Shown here piece by piece: positions 1-9,120 of a DNA stretch of 13,559 bases. This DNA comes from Euperipatoides rowelli (Eukaryota > Onychophora > Udeonychophora > Euonychophora > Peripatopsidae): the NCBI GenBank assembly GCA_003024985.2, contig PXIH01S0034889.1; one strand, given 5' to 3'. Each line of letters begins with the position of its first letter. The stretch's first letter is position 1. Under the pieces are notes generated by a model. The model did no database searches. It was not told the DNA's origin and saw only the letters and a program-made list of their open reading frames with translations. The translations under genes were made by a program, and so were the position numbers.

Positions 1-55
1 CATATTTTGATAAGATTTAGCCGAAATGCCGACCGTACTTAATTAGACATATTTA

Positions 56-117
56 TTTATTAGTTTTATTTTATTCATTTATTAGTTTTATTTTATTCAT
101 TTATTAGTTTTATTTTA
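56..117. repeat. 22-bp minisatellite, about 2.8 copies
   Basis: Units start at 56, 78 and 100. The first two are identical (TTTATTAGTTTTATTTTATT plus CA) and the third is cut off after about 18 bases. The identity of the copies suggests recent expansion by slippage or unequal exchange. Confidence 0.9.
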
Positions 118-782
118 AGTTCAAATTGGCTCAGATGGAGGCAAACACTAGTATTTATGGCCTAGATAATAAGTAGCATTTTTGATATAAAACATTTATT
201 AAACTTATCATTTTTTTAAATTCATATACTGTATTCAAAACATTATGCATTCTTCCCTTTTGTACTTTCTGATTTTTTTTTAAACTACCGTATATAAAAT
301 CTTATTTTATTCCAATTTTGCTTATGGTTTCAGAATGGAGGTGAAAATATACATTCATTCATTTTTTAATTTCATTTCATTAATTAGCTGACAAATTATA
401 TTATTTGCATAAAATAATAATGATAAAATATCATCTTGCCTATTTGTTTAAGCTCGGAAAGAATTATATTCTTTTATTTTTATCTTTCATTATTTCTAAT
501 CAAACCCAGACAATACATATTTTTACAATGGCCTTATCGTTTTCGATTAAATTGTCTGGCTTGTCGGCTACATCCTCATAACAAAGCCGATTGAAAAGAG
601 ACATTCTCTTTTCCCTTCAAACACCTTCCATAAAGAAACCATGAATAAATAGTGAAATTTAATATCTAATCTTCTATCCATCCATTTTTTTTCATTTTCG
701 TCTTAAACTAGTGTACATGGCTTGTCTCTCATGAAAATTAATATTTGTATTTTTGATGGTAGTTGTAAATGGCTCACATAAC

Positions 783-810
783 AAATATTACAAATAAATT
801 TGTAATATTT
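783..810. repeat. perfect 12-bp hairpin
   Basis: AAATATTACAAA at 783-794 is the exact reverse complement of TTTGTAATATTT at 799-810, with the 4-base loop TAAA. The palindrome is AT-rich. No terminator or gene end can be tied to it, and it may be the relic of a small inverted-repeat transposon. Confidence 0.8.
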
Positions 811-851
811 TGTCCATTGATGAATTATTTGTAACCTGCTGCGTCTGGAAC

Positions 852-870
852 AATGGTGCTTGGCACCATT
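852..870. repeat. perfect 8-bp hairpin
   Basis: AATGGTGC at 852-859 pairs exactly with GCACCATT at 863-870 across a 3-base loop. It is richer in GC than its surroundings and lies only about 40 bases after the 783-810 hairpin. Function unknown. Confidence 0.7.
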
Positions 871-1185
871 ACTACAATAGAAAGGGACTTTCCCATCTTC
901 ATCCCAAGACTATGTCTATTTTAGCATTTTTGATATTCTTAATAATTCTAAATTATTGGAACTATTGGTTTAATATATGCTTGGATCCTCCCTTCAACTA
1001 TGTTTATTGGAACTCTTTCTTTGATGTTTCTTGAACCAATAAAAAGGTGAAAGTTTCCCAAAATGTGAATTCCATAAAAATTACATTATAAAAGTTGAAA
1101 CTTTCTTTCTGTTCTATCCTCAACCACACACACCTTGAATGCTAATATCTGATTTGTTACAATGGTGTTCCGATGAACGACTTAG

Positions 1186-2421
1186 CAAGCTGCAGTAGTC
1201 CCAAGTTTTCTTCTATTTGAAGCCAGTATGCTGTAAGTGATATTTTCAATATTTCCCCCATGAAAATATTCCTAAGTCTAAGAATCACTAAAAACAACCA
1301 TGCCATCCAGAACCAGCAACCAACCTTCCTTAGACCAACTGAAAGCACTGGCAGACATTAAGAAGAATAGTGGGCATTTCTCCCTCAACATCATACAAGT
1401 AAATAAGTTAAAGCAAAAATTGGCCGAAAAAGTCATTATGGTTCTCAACCTCTTCCCATTCAATTCATCAGCCTGAAGAATCTGAAACCTGCCTATGCTA
1501 AATATACTACCCATTTCGACTGTTTGAGGTCTCTAATCTTTGCATAATTAATGACAAACAGAAAAATAGTCTGCAAGGCATCACTTGTTCAAATCCAAGA
1601 AAAATTCAATTTTTCAAATTCCTAGGAGAGCTCGAATTTTGTTAGAATTTCTAAGTCCTCAAAAATTGTTTTAAAACAGAATCTTGTGTTTCTTTATCCC
1701 AGATTAAACCCAGGATCCTCTTTTAGCTTGGTTTTCATTTCAAACATTTGAAAATTATTGCAATTCAGTTTTTGTGCTTCGAGAATCCGTACTTACAACT
1801 TCTGAGATGAACATTTTGATTAACCTAGGAAGACAGCAACCAAGACAAATGACTGCAGCTCACATGAGTTTTTTTTATTATATTATTTATTGTAATTGTG
1901 AGAGAGATAGCCATCTACATATTTTTCATGTTTTATGTATTGTATAATCATTTTCCAATCATTAATTTAAATGTCCAACTTCCCAAGATTTAGAGTTTTC
2001 TATTATGTTTATATTTTTAAATTAGTTCTTGTTTCATATACATTTTAGAGATATCATATTAATTCAAGAATAGTAAACTTCCCAACATTTTTATACTTGG
2101 CAATATTTTCTGAATATGAGATATCAAAATTTTGTTTTCTGAGCAATAATTGTTTGTCTATTTAAATATAAATAATTCCCAGATTTTTTCCTTTAAATAA
2201 ATTTATTTTAAATTATAATTTCAATTTCATCTCATAATCTTTAGTCCAACTATTTCTTATTATTCTTCTTTCCTTGTTGAACATAAAATTCATATTTTTA
2301 GCCTATATTCATAATTCATCTGTTTTATATAAGAATTTCAAATTTAATATCTTATACAATTTAAAATTGTTTAAAACTAATTTTTACATAAGTAAGAACC
2401 TTTCCAATTAGTCACCGGATA
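1186..2421 (+). repeat. tandem duplication, copy A (1.24 kb)
   Basis: This segment matches 2426-3665 from CAAGCTGCA at its start to AGTCACCGGATA at its end, with scattered substitutions and small indels. By eye about nine in ten bases agree; this was not calculated. The copies are in the same orientation and only about 4 bases apart, so this is a tandem duplication and not a pair of LTRs around an element; the ends also lack TG...CA. Copy A carries a broken version of the short ORF at 1300-1547. The rest (1548-2421) is AT-rich and non-coding. Confidence 0.95.
1300..1547 (+). pseudogene. broken copy of the short ORF in the duplicated unit
   Basis: The ATG at 1300 opens a frame starting MPSRTSNQPSLDQ, nearly identical to the 82-codon ORF at 2547. 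At about 1427-1434 one base present in copy B is missing (GCCGAAAAAG against GCCGAAACAAG). The frame shifts and ends early at a TGA at 1474-1476, giving 58 codons. In the shifted frame the similarity to copy B continues to a TAA at 1545-1547, the same stop position as copy B. Over the first 43 codons I count three amino-acid-changing codons and two silent ones, which gives no sign of selection. I do not recognise the protein. It may never have been a real gene, in which case this is only a shared chance frame. Confidence 0.5.
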
Positions 2422-2425
2422 NTAC

Positions 2426-3665
2426 CAAGCTGCATTGGTCCCAAGTTTTCTTCTATTTGAAGCCAGTATGCTGTAAGTGATATTTTCAATATTTTCCCCA
2501 TGTTTTAAGAAAATATTCCTAAGTCTAAGAATCACTAAAAACAATCATGCCATCCAGAACCAGCATACAACCTTCCTTAGACCAACTGAAAGCACTGACA
2601 GATATTAAGAAGAATAGTGGGCATTTCTCCCTCAACATCATACAAGTAAATATGTTAAAGCAGAAATTGGCCGAAACAAGTCATAATGGTTCTCAACCTC
2701 TTCCCATTCAATTCACCATCCTCAGGAATCTGAGACCTGCCTACACTAAATATACCACCCATTTCGACTGTTTGAGGTCGCCAATCTTTGCATAATTAAT
2801 GACAAACAGAAAAATGGTCAACCAGGCATCACTTGTTCAAATCCAAGAAAAATTCAGTTTTTCAAATTCCCAGAAGAGCTCGAACATTGTTAGAACTTCT
2901 AAGTCCTCAAAAATTGGTTTAAAGCAGAATGTTGTGTTTATTCACCCCAGTTTAAACCCAGGATTCTTTTTTTAGCTTGGTTTTCATTTCAAACATCTGA
3001 AAATTATTGCAATTCAGTTTTTGTGCTTCAAGAATCCGTACTTACAACTTCTGAGATTAACATTTTGAATAGCCTAGGAAGACAGCAACCAAGAGAAATG
3101 AGTGCAGCTCACAAGAGTTTTTTATTATATTATTTATTGTAATTGTGAGACACATAGCCATCTACATATTTTTTTATGTTTTATGTATTGTATAATCATT
3201 TTCCAATCAGTAATTTTAAATGTTGTCCAACTTCCCAAGATTTAGAGTTTTATATTGTGTTTATATTTTTAAATTAGTTCTTGTTTCATTTTAGAGATAT
3301 CAAATTAATTCAAGAATAGAAAACTTCCCAATATTTTTATACTTGACAATATTTTGTGAATATGAGATATCAATATTTTGTTTTATGAGCAATAATTGTT
3401 TGTCTATCTAAATATAAATAATTCCCAGATTTTTTTCTTTAAATAAATTTATTTTAAATTATAATTCCCATTTCATCTCGTAATCTTTAGTCCAACTATT
3501 TCTTCTTATTTTTTTCCATGTTGAACATAAAATTCGTATTTTTAGCCTATATTCATAATTCATCCGTTTGATATAAGAATTTCAAATTTAATATCTTATA
3601 CAATTTAAAATTGTTTAAAACTAATTTTTACATAAGTAAGAACCTTTCCAATTAGTCACCGGATA
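2426..3665 (+). repeat. tandem duplication, copy B (1.24 kb)
   Basis: Second copy of the segment at 1186-2421. It starts with CAAGCTGCA and ends with AGTCACCGGATA, after which the sequence departs from copy A. Compared with A it has several 1-6 base insertions and deletions, for example extra bases after the CCCCATG at about 2500. It contains the open version of the short ORF at 2547-2795. The 870 bases after the ORF are AT-rich with no gene that I can support. Confidence 0.95.
2547..2795 (+). CDS. hypothetical protein, 82 aa, in duplicated unit
   Basis: An ATG-started frame of 82 codons ending at TAA. The upstream frame is closed by a nearby stop, so this ATG is the natural start. The protein begins MPSRTSIQPSLDQLKALTD, is mildly basic and shows no signal peptide, membrane segment, zinc-binding pattern or other motif I recognise. 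A possible short helical stretch covers residues 10-45. The same frame exists in copy A but is broken there by a one-base loss. Its length exceeds that expected by chance in DNA this AT-rich, and the surrounding sequence is somewhat more GC-rich. It could be an exon of a larger gene or a chance ORF. No function can be assigned. Confidence 0.35.
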   Translation: MPSRTSIQPSLDQLKALTDIKKNSGHFSLNIIQVNMLKQKLAETSHNGSQPLPIQFTILRNLRPAYTKYTTHFDCLRSPIFA

Positions 3666-4390
3666 AAACATCGGCCGGGTAGTTAGTCTTACTTGAGATC
3701 ATTGAAGAAGTCTTCAACACCAATGTTAGATTCAAGGCCTGCTGGACCCTGTCAACCATCAGTCTAGTGCTGAGCTTTATAGTGTTATTATTATTATATT
3801 TCAACTTTCTTATTATAAATTTTTTTACAGCTCTATTATCTGCCATAGGTGTACATTAACTTTCTTAATCCCAACATAAGTTTTAATTTTTTAATTAGTT
3901 TAGTAAGATACCACTCCTTGGCATCGTCCTATGTGGGGGTCAGACGCAAAAAAACCCTGCTGATACAATCCTCTTATTTGGGCCTGTTATTATTATGCCC
4001 GGTTAAAGATTGTGCATGCCCGGTCAAGCATGATTAGGTCTGATTTTCTCTAACTCCATAAGAAGTAAAGTTGCACAGATCACCTTCCAGGAATCCACCA
4101 TCCCGTGGTTAATCCATAGGCTACTAACGACTGTGTTGTGACTGTGTACCTTTAACATAATATAAAACCCAACACTATTATCTTAACATAACATACCTGA
4201 AAACACAATTAAGCCCCCCAATAAAGTTTTGCACCCTCCTCTGTATTATAAATACACAAGAGTTATCTATATTATATCTATTCTTTTTCAAGAGTTTTTA
4301 TTTATGTATATAGGTATTTATAAGGCCAGTACTTTATGAATATAAGGTACTCTATTAACAATAATTTCCGACAGGGTAACCGACATAAAA
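3666..4390. other. non-coding stretch, possible retroelement 5' region
   Basis: No gene is supported. The stretch holds short ATT/TTA runs near 3784-3800, a pyrimidine-rich tract followed by ACAG near 3815-3830 that resembles a splice acceptor, and TATAAATA at 4248-4255 just after AATAAA at 4221-4226. The last two could belong to a decayed 5' LTR of the downstream retroelement, but no matching 3' copy could be recognised by eye. Confidence 0.35.
4248..4255 (+). promoter_or_regulatory. TATA-box-like motif
   Basis: TATAAATA lies about 145 bases before the TGG of a primer-binding-site-like sequence and about 780 bases before the gag ATG. That arrangement would suit a retroelement LTR promoter. 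In DNA this AT-rich the motif is also expected by chance, and there is no LTR pair to confirm it. Confidence 0.2.
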
Positions 4391-4392
4391 AC

Positions 4393-4420
4393 TGGCGATC
4401 TGCGATCATGGATTCGAACC
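4393..4420 (+). other. primer-binding-site-like, tRNA T-arm complement
   Basis: TGG at 4393-4395 is followed, 14 bases later, by GGATTCGAACC at 4410-4420, the exact complement of the conserved tRNA T-loop/B-box GGTTCGAATCC. Retroelement primer-binding sites begin with TGG because they pair with the tRNA 3' CCA. The spacing from T-loop to CCA is about three bases longer than in a standard tRNA, so either the site has a small insertion or this is a fragment of a tRNA-derived SINE on the minus strand. It lies about 640 bases before the gag start. Confidence 0.35.
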
Positions 4421-4498
4421 CCTGCACTAGTCAGATTGATTTTGTTGTTTTCACTAAATAATAGATTTCTTTTGGTTAATTCCACCAATTATAGTACA

Positions 4499-4550
4499 AA
4501 AACTAATAATTGATGAACCAGAATCAAACTCCAGCACACGTCAGATTTTT
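4499..4550 (+). repeat. diverged second copy of the T-arm-like sequence
   Basis: The segment AAAACTAATAATTGATGAAC, then AGAATCAAACTCCAGCAC, then GTCAGATTTT aligns with 4388-4440. Shared features are AAAACT, a GAATC/GATTC core, AACxCC, GCAC and GTCAGAT, with an offset of about 110 bases. It lacks the three extra bases noted in the first copy. This suggests a short tandem duplication of a tRNA-like sequence, strongly diverged. Confidence 0.4.
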
Positions 4551-5031
4551 ATCTTTGTTTTTTTTAATATTCATAATTCCATTATTCAAAATTTAGCTCA
4601 AAACTTTTTTTTCCGCTTCTGTTTAAAAACTAGGAATTTCATTACGCATAAAATTAGCTTTAAAATTATTTTTTACTCAAAATTTCAAAATTTCATTTTT
4701 TCATTATATTTCATATTTTAATATTTAATAATAATAATAATAATAATAGGCACTGGCAAGCCGGATTCTAAAAGTCATGGCGTCCGCATTAAGACTGTAA
4801 AGAATCTTCAAAATAAAATCATTTTTATTTTTTTCAAAACTTTTCAAAAATAGGCTTGTTTTCTTTTCACTTTTTTTTTGTTCAACATGATTTTCTAGGA
4901 TAGAACTTTCAATATTTTCATTCACAAAATTAAATAAGCTATCAATAAAACCAAACACAGACCAGTAGGACCAGTAATTTTCATTTATTCGTTTAGTAAA
5001 GTTTTAAAACATATGGTACTTTAAAACAAAA
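4551..5031. other. AT-rich leader region before gag
   Basis: No gene is visible. The region is rich in T and A runs and contains a TAA microsatellite at 4726-4748. By position it is the untranslated leader of the retroelement that starts coding at 5032. Confidence 0.4.
4726..4748. repeat. (TAA)n microsatellite
   Basis: Uninterrupted trinucleotide repeat, between seven and eight units. Confidence 0.95.
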
Positions 5032-6518
5032 ATGGCGACTAATGCAAAAGCTAATGCAACAGCCATTTCTGAAAACATGGAAACTGGAAAAGTTACACAT
5101 CTCCTTTCCCCTACTGATATATCAAATACCATTATAGTTCCCATTGTAGATTATCCCATGTTTATAACTGATCAAACACTTGATCAAGAAAACTTCTCAC
5201 CTGTCCATTTTAATAACAGAATAATCGATACTTTACAATAAAAGATTAGATCGCAAAGCCAAGTATTGGAGTGGTTAGGTAATAAAGTAAGGGAACTCCT
5301 ATCAGAATGTGACATACACAATAATGACAACCAAGAGCTGTTCTTTTTAGATGGGAACCCCCCTCCTAACATAAATGATGGGGATACACTTTTACAAAAT
5401 TTAAATAGTCAAAATCAATAAAATAAAATATTATAGCAACTAGACCTGACTTTCAAATCAATACATTTAATAATGATAGACCAGTAGTATGGGGAAATTC
5501 AGTTGTACCATATATAGCATCACACACACAAATTGTAAGTCCTGGCATTCTAGCAATGTTGACGTCTTTTTTAGGCGACCCAGCTGACATCTTTGAGTGC
5601 AATAGATGGCTAGCATCGTTTACTAGTTTGGCAAAAGACTTAGGCTGGACCTCTGACATCATGAAACAAGTTATAGAAACAAAATTATCAGCTAAAGCTA
5701 AATTATTATATAACAGAGGTCTATGTAACTTCAAAGGCATTTATATTAATGAAAGAGTATGCCAATTTAAAATATTATTTTCACAATCGCCCGAAGAAGA
5801 TGAAGGTCTCAAACTAGTTTTAACATGTGATCAGCTAGCTGGAGAATCATTAAAGGCTTACCAGCAATGCTTGATTGGAACATCAAATGCATAGAGTCCA
5901 CAGTGGACCCAATTAATGAGGGAAGAACTACTGTTGACACAACTGAAAAGAGGTATGACCCATTCTTCGCTAAAACTTAATGTTTTAAAATTTAAACCCA
6001 AAACTTTTTCACAAGCAGTGGATTACGGCTTACAACTCAAAAAGTACTATAAAGCCATGGGTTTTTTAAAAAAGTCAAGTGTTCATTTAGTCAAAATTAC
6101 AGATGAGCTAGACGAGAATGATCCAAATTTTTATGAACTGGGAGAACCAGATAAAAATAAAACGAAACTCAAGCTCAAACCACAAAATAAAAAGGCTGTT
6201 GAATCTGGAAATAATACCTCTCCCGCTTCTAAAAAGTCCGATACTAACCATTACAATACAAATTATTCAATAAGCAATATATGGTTGGAGAATGATCAAT
6301 ATTACTATGATGGCAATATGGCAAAGACAATCATAATGCATCAGAGACCCGCTATTATAATCTGTGAGTCCTGCAAAGACCATGGACATATAAAAAACTA
6401 TTGCCCGCATAAAGAAGTGCAAAAAACGCCAGAAGTTAGTGATAAACCTCCTGATGGGGCATTAAACTCCAACGCCTTCCCGCGACGGATGGGAGGTGCA
6501 ATCAAAAGTGGAACTTAA
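5032..6518 (+). pseudogene. gag: gag (capsid/nucleocapsid), broken
   Basis: Gag builds the intracellular particle of the retrotransposon. The start ATG at 5032 sits in a good context (AAAAATGGCG). The first frame is closed by TAA at 5239 but stays readable past it to a TAA at 5419. Coding then shifts to another frame near 5420-5435 and runs to 6518 with one TAG at 5892. The middle part (about 5560-5720), with FLGDPADIFECNRWLASF followed by a GW and an A-rich helix, resembles the capsid N-terminal region of gypsy Gag. A CCHC zinc knuckle with spacing C-x2-C-x4-H-x4-C is encoded at 6363-6404, preceded by a lysine-rich stretch (6150-6230), as expected for nucleocapsid. It cannot make full-length Gag as it stands. 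Confidence 0.85.
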
Positions 6519-6567
6519 AACAAATAAACTTACTGTACTTCAACCTAGAGTTGTTAAGTGACATAGG

Positions 6568-7308
6568 GTGGGTTTTGCTCAATTACACAAGGCTAGTAAA
6601 ATTAAGACAAACGCCAAAAAGAGAAAAACGCTGTTTAGAAATAAAAACTTGTCCAAAGCTAAAAAGTTTGTCAAACCTATCGGGGTTAACAGAAAAGCCA
6701 AAATAATTATAGGTGGCATAGGATACATCTCAAGTGGTAAATATAATGGTGAAAATAAAAATTATTTACAAAATAATAACATTTTAAATAAAGAAAATTC
6801 TAAGAAGATTTCTGTTAAATTATTAAACGACTTTCCAACTAAGCCTATAATTAAAATTAAAATATTTAAAAAAGAATTTAATGCTCTTATAGATTCAGGA
6901 GCTGAGTATACTCTAATAAATGCAAATTGCATAAACCCAAAACAAATAGATCGTGTAATGGGTACAACCATTTTGACATCCCCGGTTTCCAAAGAATCTA
7001 TGGAAGCTGTCAGAACATTAGTAAATATTTCAATTAAAAATATAAATTGTTTACAATCTGTGCTAGTTGCTAAAATGAATACTGGCCCTTCATTTAACGT
7101 AATTATTGACATGGATTTCTTAAGAGAACATAATGCACGTTTAGATATAAGTAATGACATTGTTCATTTTAAAATGAACATAAATAATGATTGGGATTGT
7201 CTAACAAATAGAACAGCCAATCTTTCAACTGTTACTTTCGAGCCACCGCTACCCACTGTACATGATACGGTTTATGATCTATTACACAGAGATTCACTCG
7301 ATATTTAA
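6568..7308 (+). pseudogene. retroelement aspartic protease region
   Basis: An open frame of about 246 codons, shifted relative to gag, with no ATG near its left edge (a TGA at 6559 closes it upstream). It would have been the N-terminal part of Pol. The first 100 residues are very lysine- and asparagine-rich. The protease signature DSGAEYTLI is encoded from 6892 (about residue 109), and the second conserved block, near residues 178-192, reads VIIDMDFLREHNARLD. In this block the usual Gly before the D/MDFL is Asp. Retroviral-type proteases act as dimers of such units and cut Gag-Pol. The frame ends in TAA at 7306-7308, before RT, so Pol is broken here. The gag-protease frame change could once have been programmed, but no overlap of the two frames remains to support that. 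Confidence 0.82.
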
Positions 7309-8055
7309 GCCTTCTTCGGAAATAAATTAAAAATATTAGCATCTTATTATAAAGTCATACATATTGAAGACATTGAAAAAAATCACTGGTGCCCATGTTC
7401 CCCTCACATAACCTATTTTTATTGACAAACAAAATATCTACCAAAAATAGTACAGAATACCACATTTTCTCTATGGCCCTCTAAAAAGAAAAATCATTTA
7501 ATTTGAAACGGCTGGTTTCAAATCATATTAAATGCACCTGCTACCAACACAAGGTATAACGTGCCTTTGCTAGTAGTGCCTAAAGAGATAACCCTGATGC
7601 TATTCGTATTGTATTAAGTTTGAGACAGGTTAAAATGCAACTAGAGCCATAGAAATTTCCACTTATGCGCATAGACTATATTCTATTAAAATTGGGAGAA
7701 GCAAAATTTTTCTCAACATTAGATTTAAATAACGGCTACTATAATGTTGCATTAGCAGAATCTATTCATTATAAATTTTCCTTTTCCACCTCTATATTTC
7801 AAGAAATTATAAACAAATGACTGAGTGAGCTTAAAAATAAAGAAATATTTTGCTTATTTGGATGATATTATTATTTTTACACAAACGATAGAAGAACATT
7901 TAGAAGTTTTAGAAGAGGTCTTAGGAGCGTTTAAAAAAATAAACATGGCAGTCAAACCCAGTAAATGTTGTCTTTTTCAGAAAACATTGAAATTTTTGGG
8001 ACATACAATAGATAAAGACGGCAGCAAACCAACTGATCAAAATATTTTACAGTAA
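7309..8055 (+). pseudogene. pol: reverse transcriptase domain, broken and deleted
   Basis: Fragments of a gypsy RT in successive frames. A fingers piece ending NVPLLVVPKE is encoded up to about 7586. After a frameshift come IRIVLSLRQVK, a TAG at 7650, and palm motif A as AKFFSTLDLNNGYY, with its catalytic Asp at 7722-7724. After FSTS (about 7790) the sequence jumps straight to IFQEII, so about 20 residues including the conserved MPFGL-type motif are missing in frame. A TGA at 7818 and a further frameshift precede YLDDIIIFTQTIEEHL, where YLDD (from 7855) supplies the other two catalytic Asp residues. The thumb-side GHTIDKDGSKP follows, then TAA at 8053. It can no longer encode a working polymerase. 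Confidence 0.9.
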
Positions 8056-8793
8056 CTGTATTTCCTAGAGCAGTTACTTACAAGCATGTCCACAGTTTCC
8101 TGGGTTCAGTGGGATTTTATTGTAAATTCATTAAAAACTTTACAGAACTCACAGCCCCTTTATATTCATTGTTAAAAAAGAAAAACGATAAAGTTAAATG
8201 AATCCCTGATGCTGAACGCGCTTTTTCGGCTTTAAAACATCAGCTTACGCAGGCACCCCTATTAACTCACCCATATTTTACAAAAACGTTTTCTTGTCAA
8301 CTGATGCCTCAGGAATTGGCTTGGGTGGTCTCCTTGAACAGGAAAATGATGAAAGAATCATGTAGCCCATAGCCTACTGTAGTCACAAATTAAAACATGC
8401 GGAATGTAATTACGCGACTATTGAAAAAGAAGCGTTAGCTATCGTATACCCTCTCCAACAGTTCAGGCATATAATTTACAGTTATCCAATCATTCTTATA
8501 ACTGACCATAGGCCCCTCATATACGTTTTTTGGTTCAAAGACCAAGGCAAAAGGCTTGTAAGGTGGCTACTTCAAGTGCAGGATTATAGATTCCAGTTTG
8601 AGAACATACCTGGTAAGGAAAACATATTTGCTGACTGGCTGTCTAGAAGCCCTGACGTAGACCCTTCTGTGAACGTAGTAGCAACAGATTCTGTAAAGGA
8701 GCCCTTATCAATTCAAAAAAAAATTTATATGGTCAGGAAAAAAGATAAATTTTGCAAATTTCTAAAAACTCAAATTTTAGCAAATAAGTTTAA
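8056..8793 (+). pseudogene. pol: RT connection and RNase H domain, broken
   Basis: The connection begins with FPRAVTYKHVHSFLGSVGF in one frame (from 8061) and carries a TGA at 8199-8201 where Trp is usual. A frameshift near 8290 leads to the RNase H frame: STDASGIGLGGLLEQ (first catalytic Asp), then a TAG at 8363, then IEKEALAIVY (Glu), LITDHRPL (Asp) and ENIFADWLSR (Asp). RNase H degrades the RNA strand of the RNA:DNA hybrid during reverse transcription. All four acidic positions are visible, but they are split between two open stretches. The longer one, 8366-8793, continues into the inserted MITE, so its last 25 or so residues up to 8869 are transposon-derived and not Pol. Confidence 0.9.
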
Positions 8794-9120
8794 CCCTTTC
8801 CACTCCACTGAATTCAGAGAATTTGGTTTCTACAGCTCCACAATAAAAATGAAAAATCAATTTTTTTAAAATAAAAAATTAAGATTAGTATTCTTTTAAT
8901 TTATTTTTTTAAAAAAATCTCTTGGGATAATTAAAGACAAATATATTTTGAGTCTTTCAAAATAAAAAAAAAATAGTAATTGAAGCATATTTGAATATAA
9001 TAATAATTATTGATTATGAAATACAAGGAAATGAAAATGGTAATTCAGAATCGACTTTGGAGTGCAACTACTAAATTGAAAATGGCGATTGAGAATCGCC
9101 ATTGGAGTGGAAAGGGTTAA
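8790..9120. mobile_element. piggyBac-like MITE (323 bp plus TTAA on each side)
   Basis: The left end, TTAA then CCCTTTCCACTCCA from 8794, is mirrored at the right by TGGAGTGGAAAGGG ending at 9116, then TTAA. The perfect inverted ends are 14 bp, and 16 of 17 bases match. A duplicated TTAA target and ends starting CCC are hallmarks of the piggyBac superfamily. The internal sequence is AT-rich and non-coding, so the element depended on a transposase made elsewhere. It interrupts pol between RNase H and integrase: joining the flanks at one TTAA keeps the frame open into the integrase N-terminal region, which supports a clean insertion. The right end contains a hairpin and a 45-bp-offset direct repeat, listed separately. 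Confidence 0.85.
9033..9116. repeat. subterminal repeat and hairpin in the MITE
   Basis: GAAAATGG starts at 9033 and again at 9078. The two following 30-base segments are related (both contain AGAATCG and TTGGAGTG), giving a diverged direct repeat with a 45-base offset. In the second unit AATGGCGATT at 9081-9090 is the exact reverse complement of AATCGCCATT at 9094-9103 across a 3-base GAG loop. Subterminal repeats are often transposase-binding sites in such elements; that role here is inferred. Confidence 0.75.

Larger units (their letters stand above)
1..1185. other. AT-rich non-coding DNA
   Basis: I see no supportable gene here. Apparent ORFs are short, lack a real ATG or are hydrophobic readings of T-rich DNA. 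The stretch holds a 22-bp minisatellite near its left edge and two perfect hairpins at 783-810 and 852-870, listed separately. The right edge is set by the start of the duplicated 1.24-kb segment. Confidence 0.6.

Noticed and set aside
810-1034. 74-codon open frame on the plus strand
   Set aside because: It begins with TTG, not ATG, is dominated by hydrophobic residues from T-rich DNA and has no recognisable motif.
4393-4440. A functional tRNA gene on the minus strand
   Set aside because: Only the T-loop core matches; the T stem pairs poorly and no anticodon or D arm could be found.
6500-6570. Programmed frameshift between gag and protease
   Set aside because: The two frames do not overlap: gag stops at 6518 and the protease frame is closed by TGA at 6559. 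In such a damaged element decay is the simpler reading.
6762-7160. 132-codon open frame on the minus strand
   Set aside because: It lies opposite the protease frame, which has clear motifs; it is a shadow.
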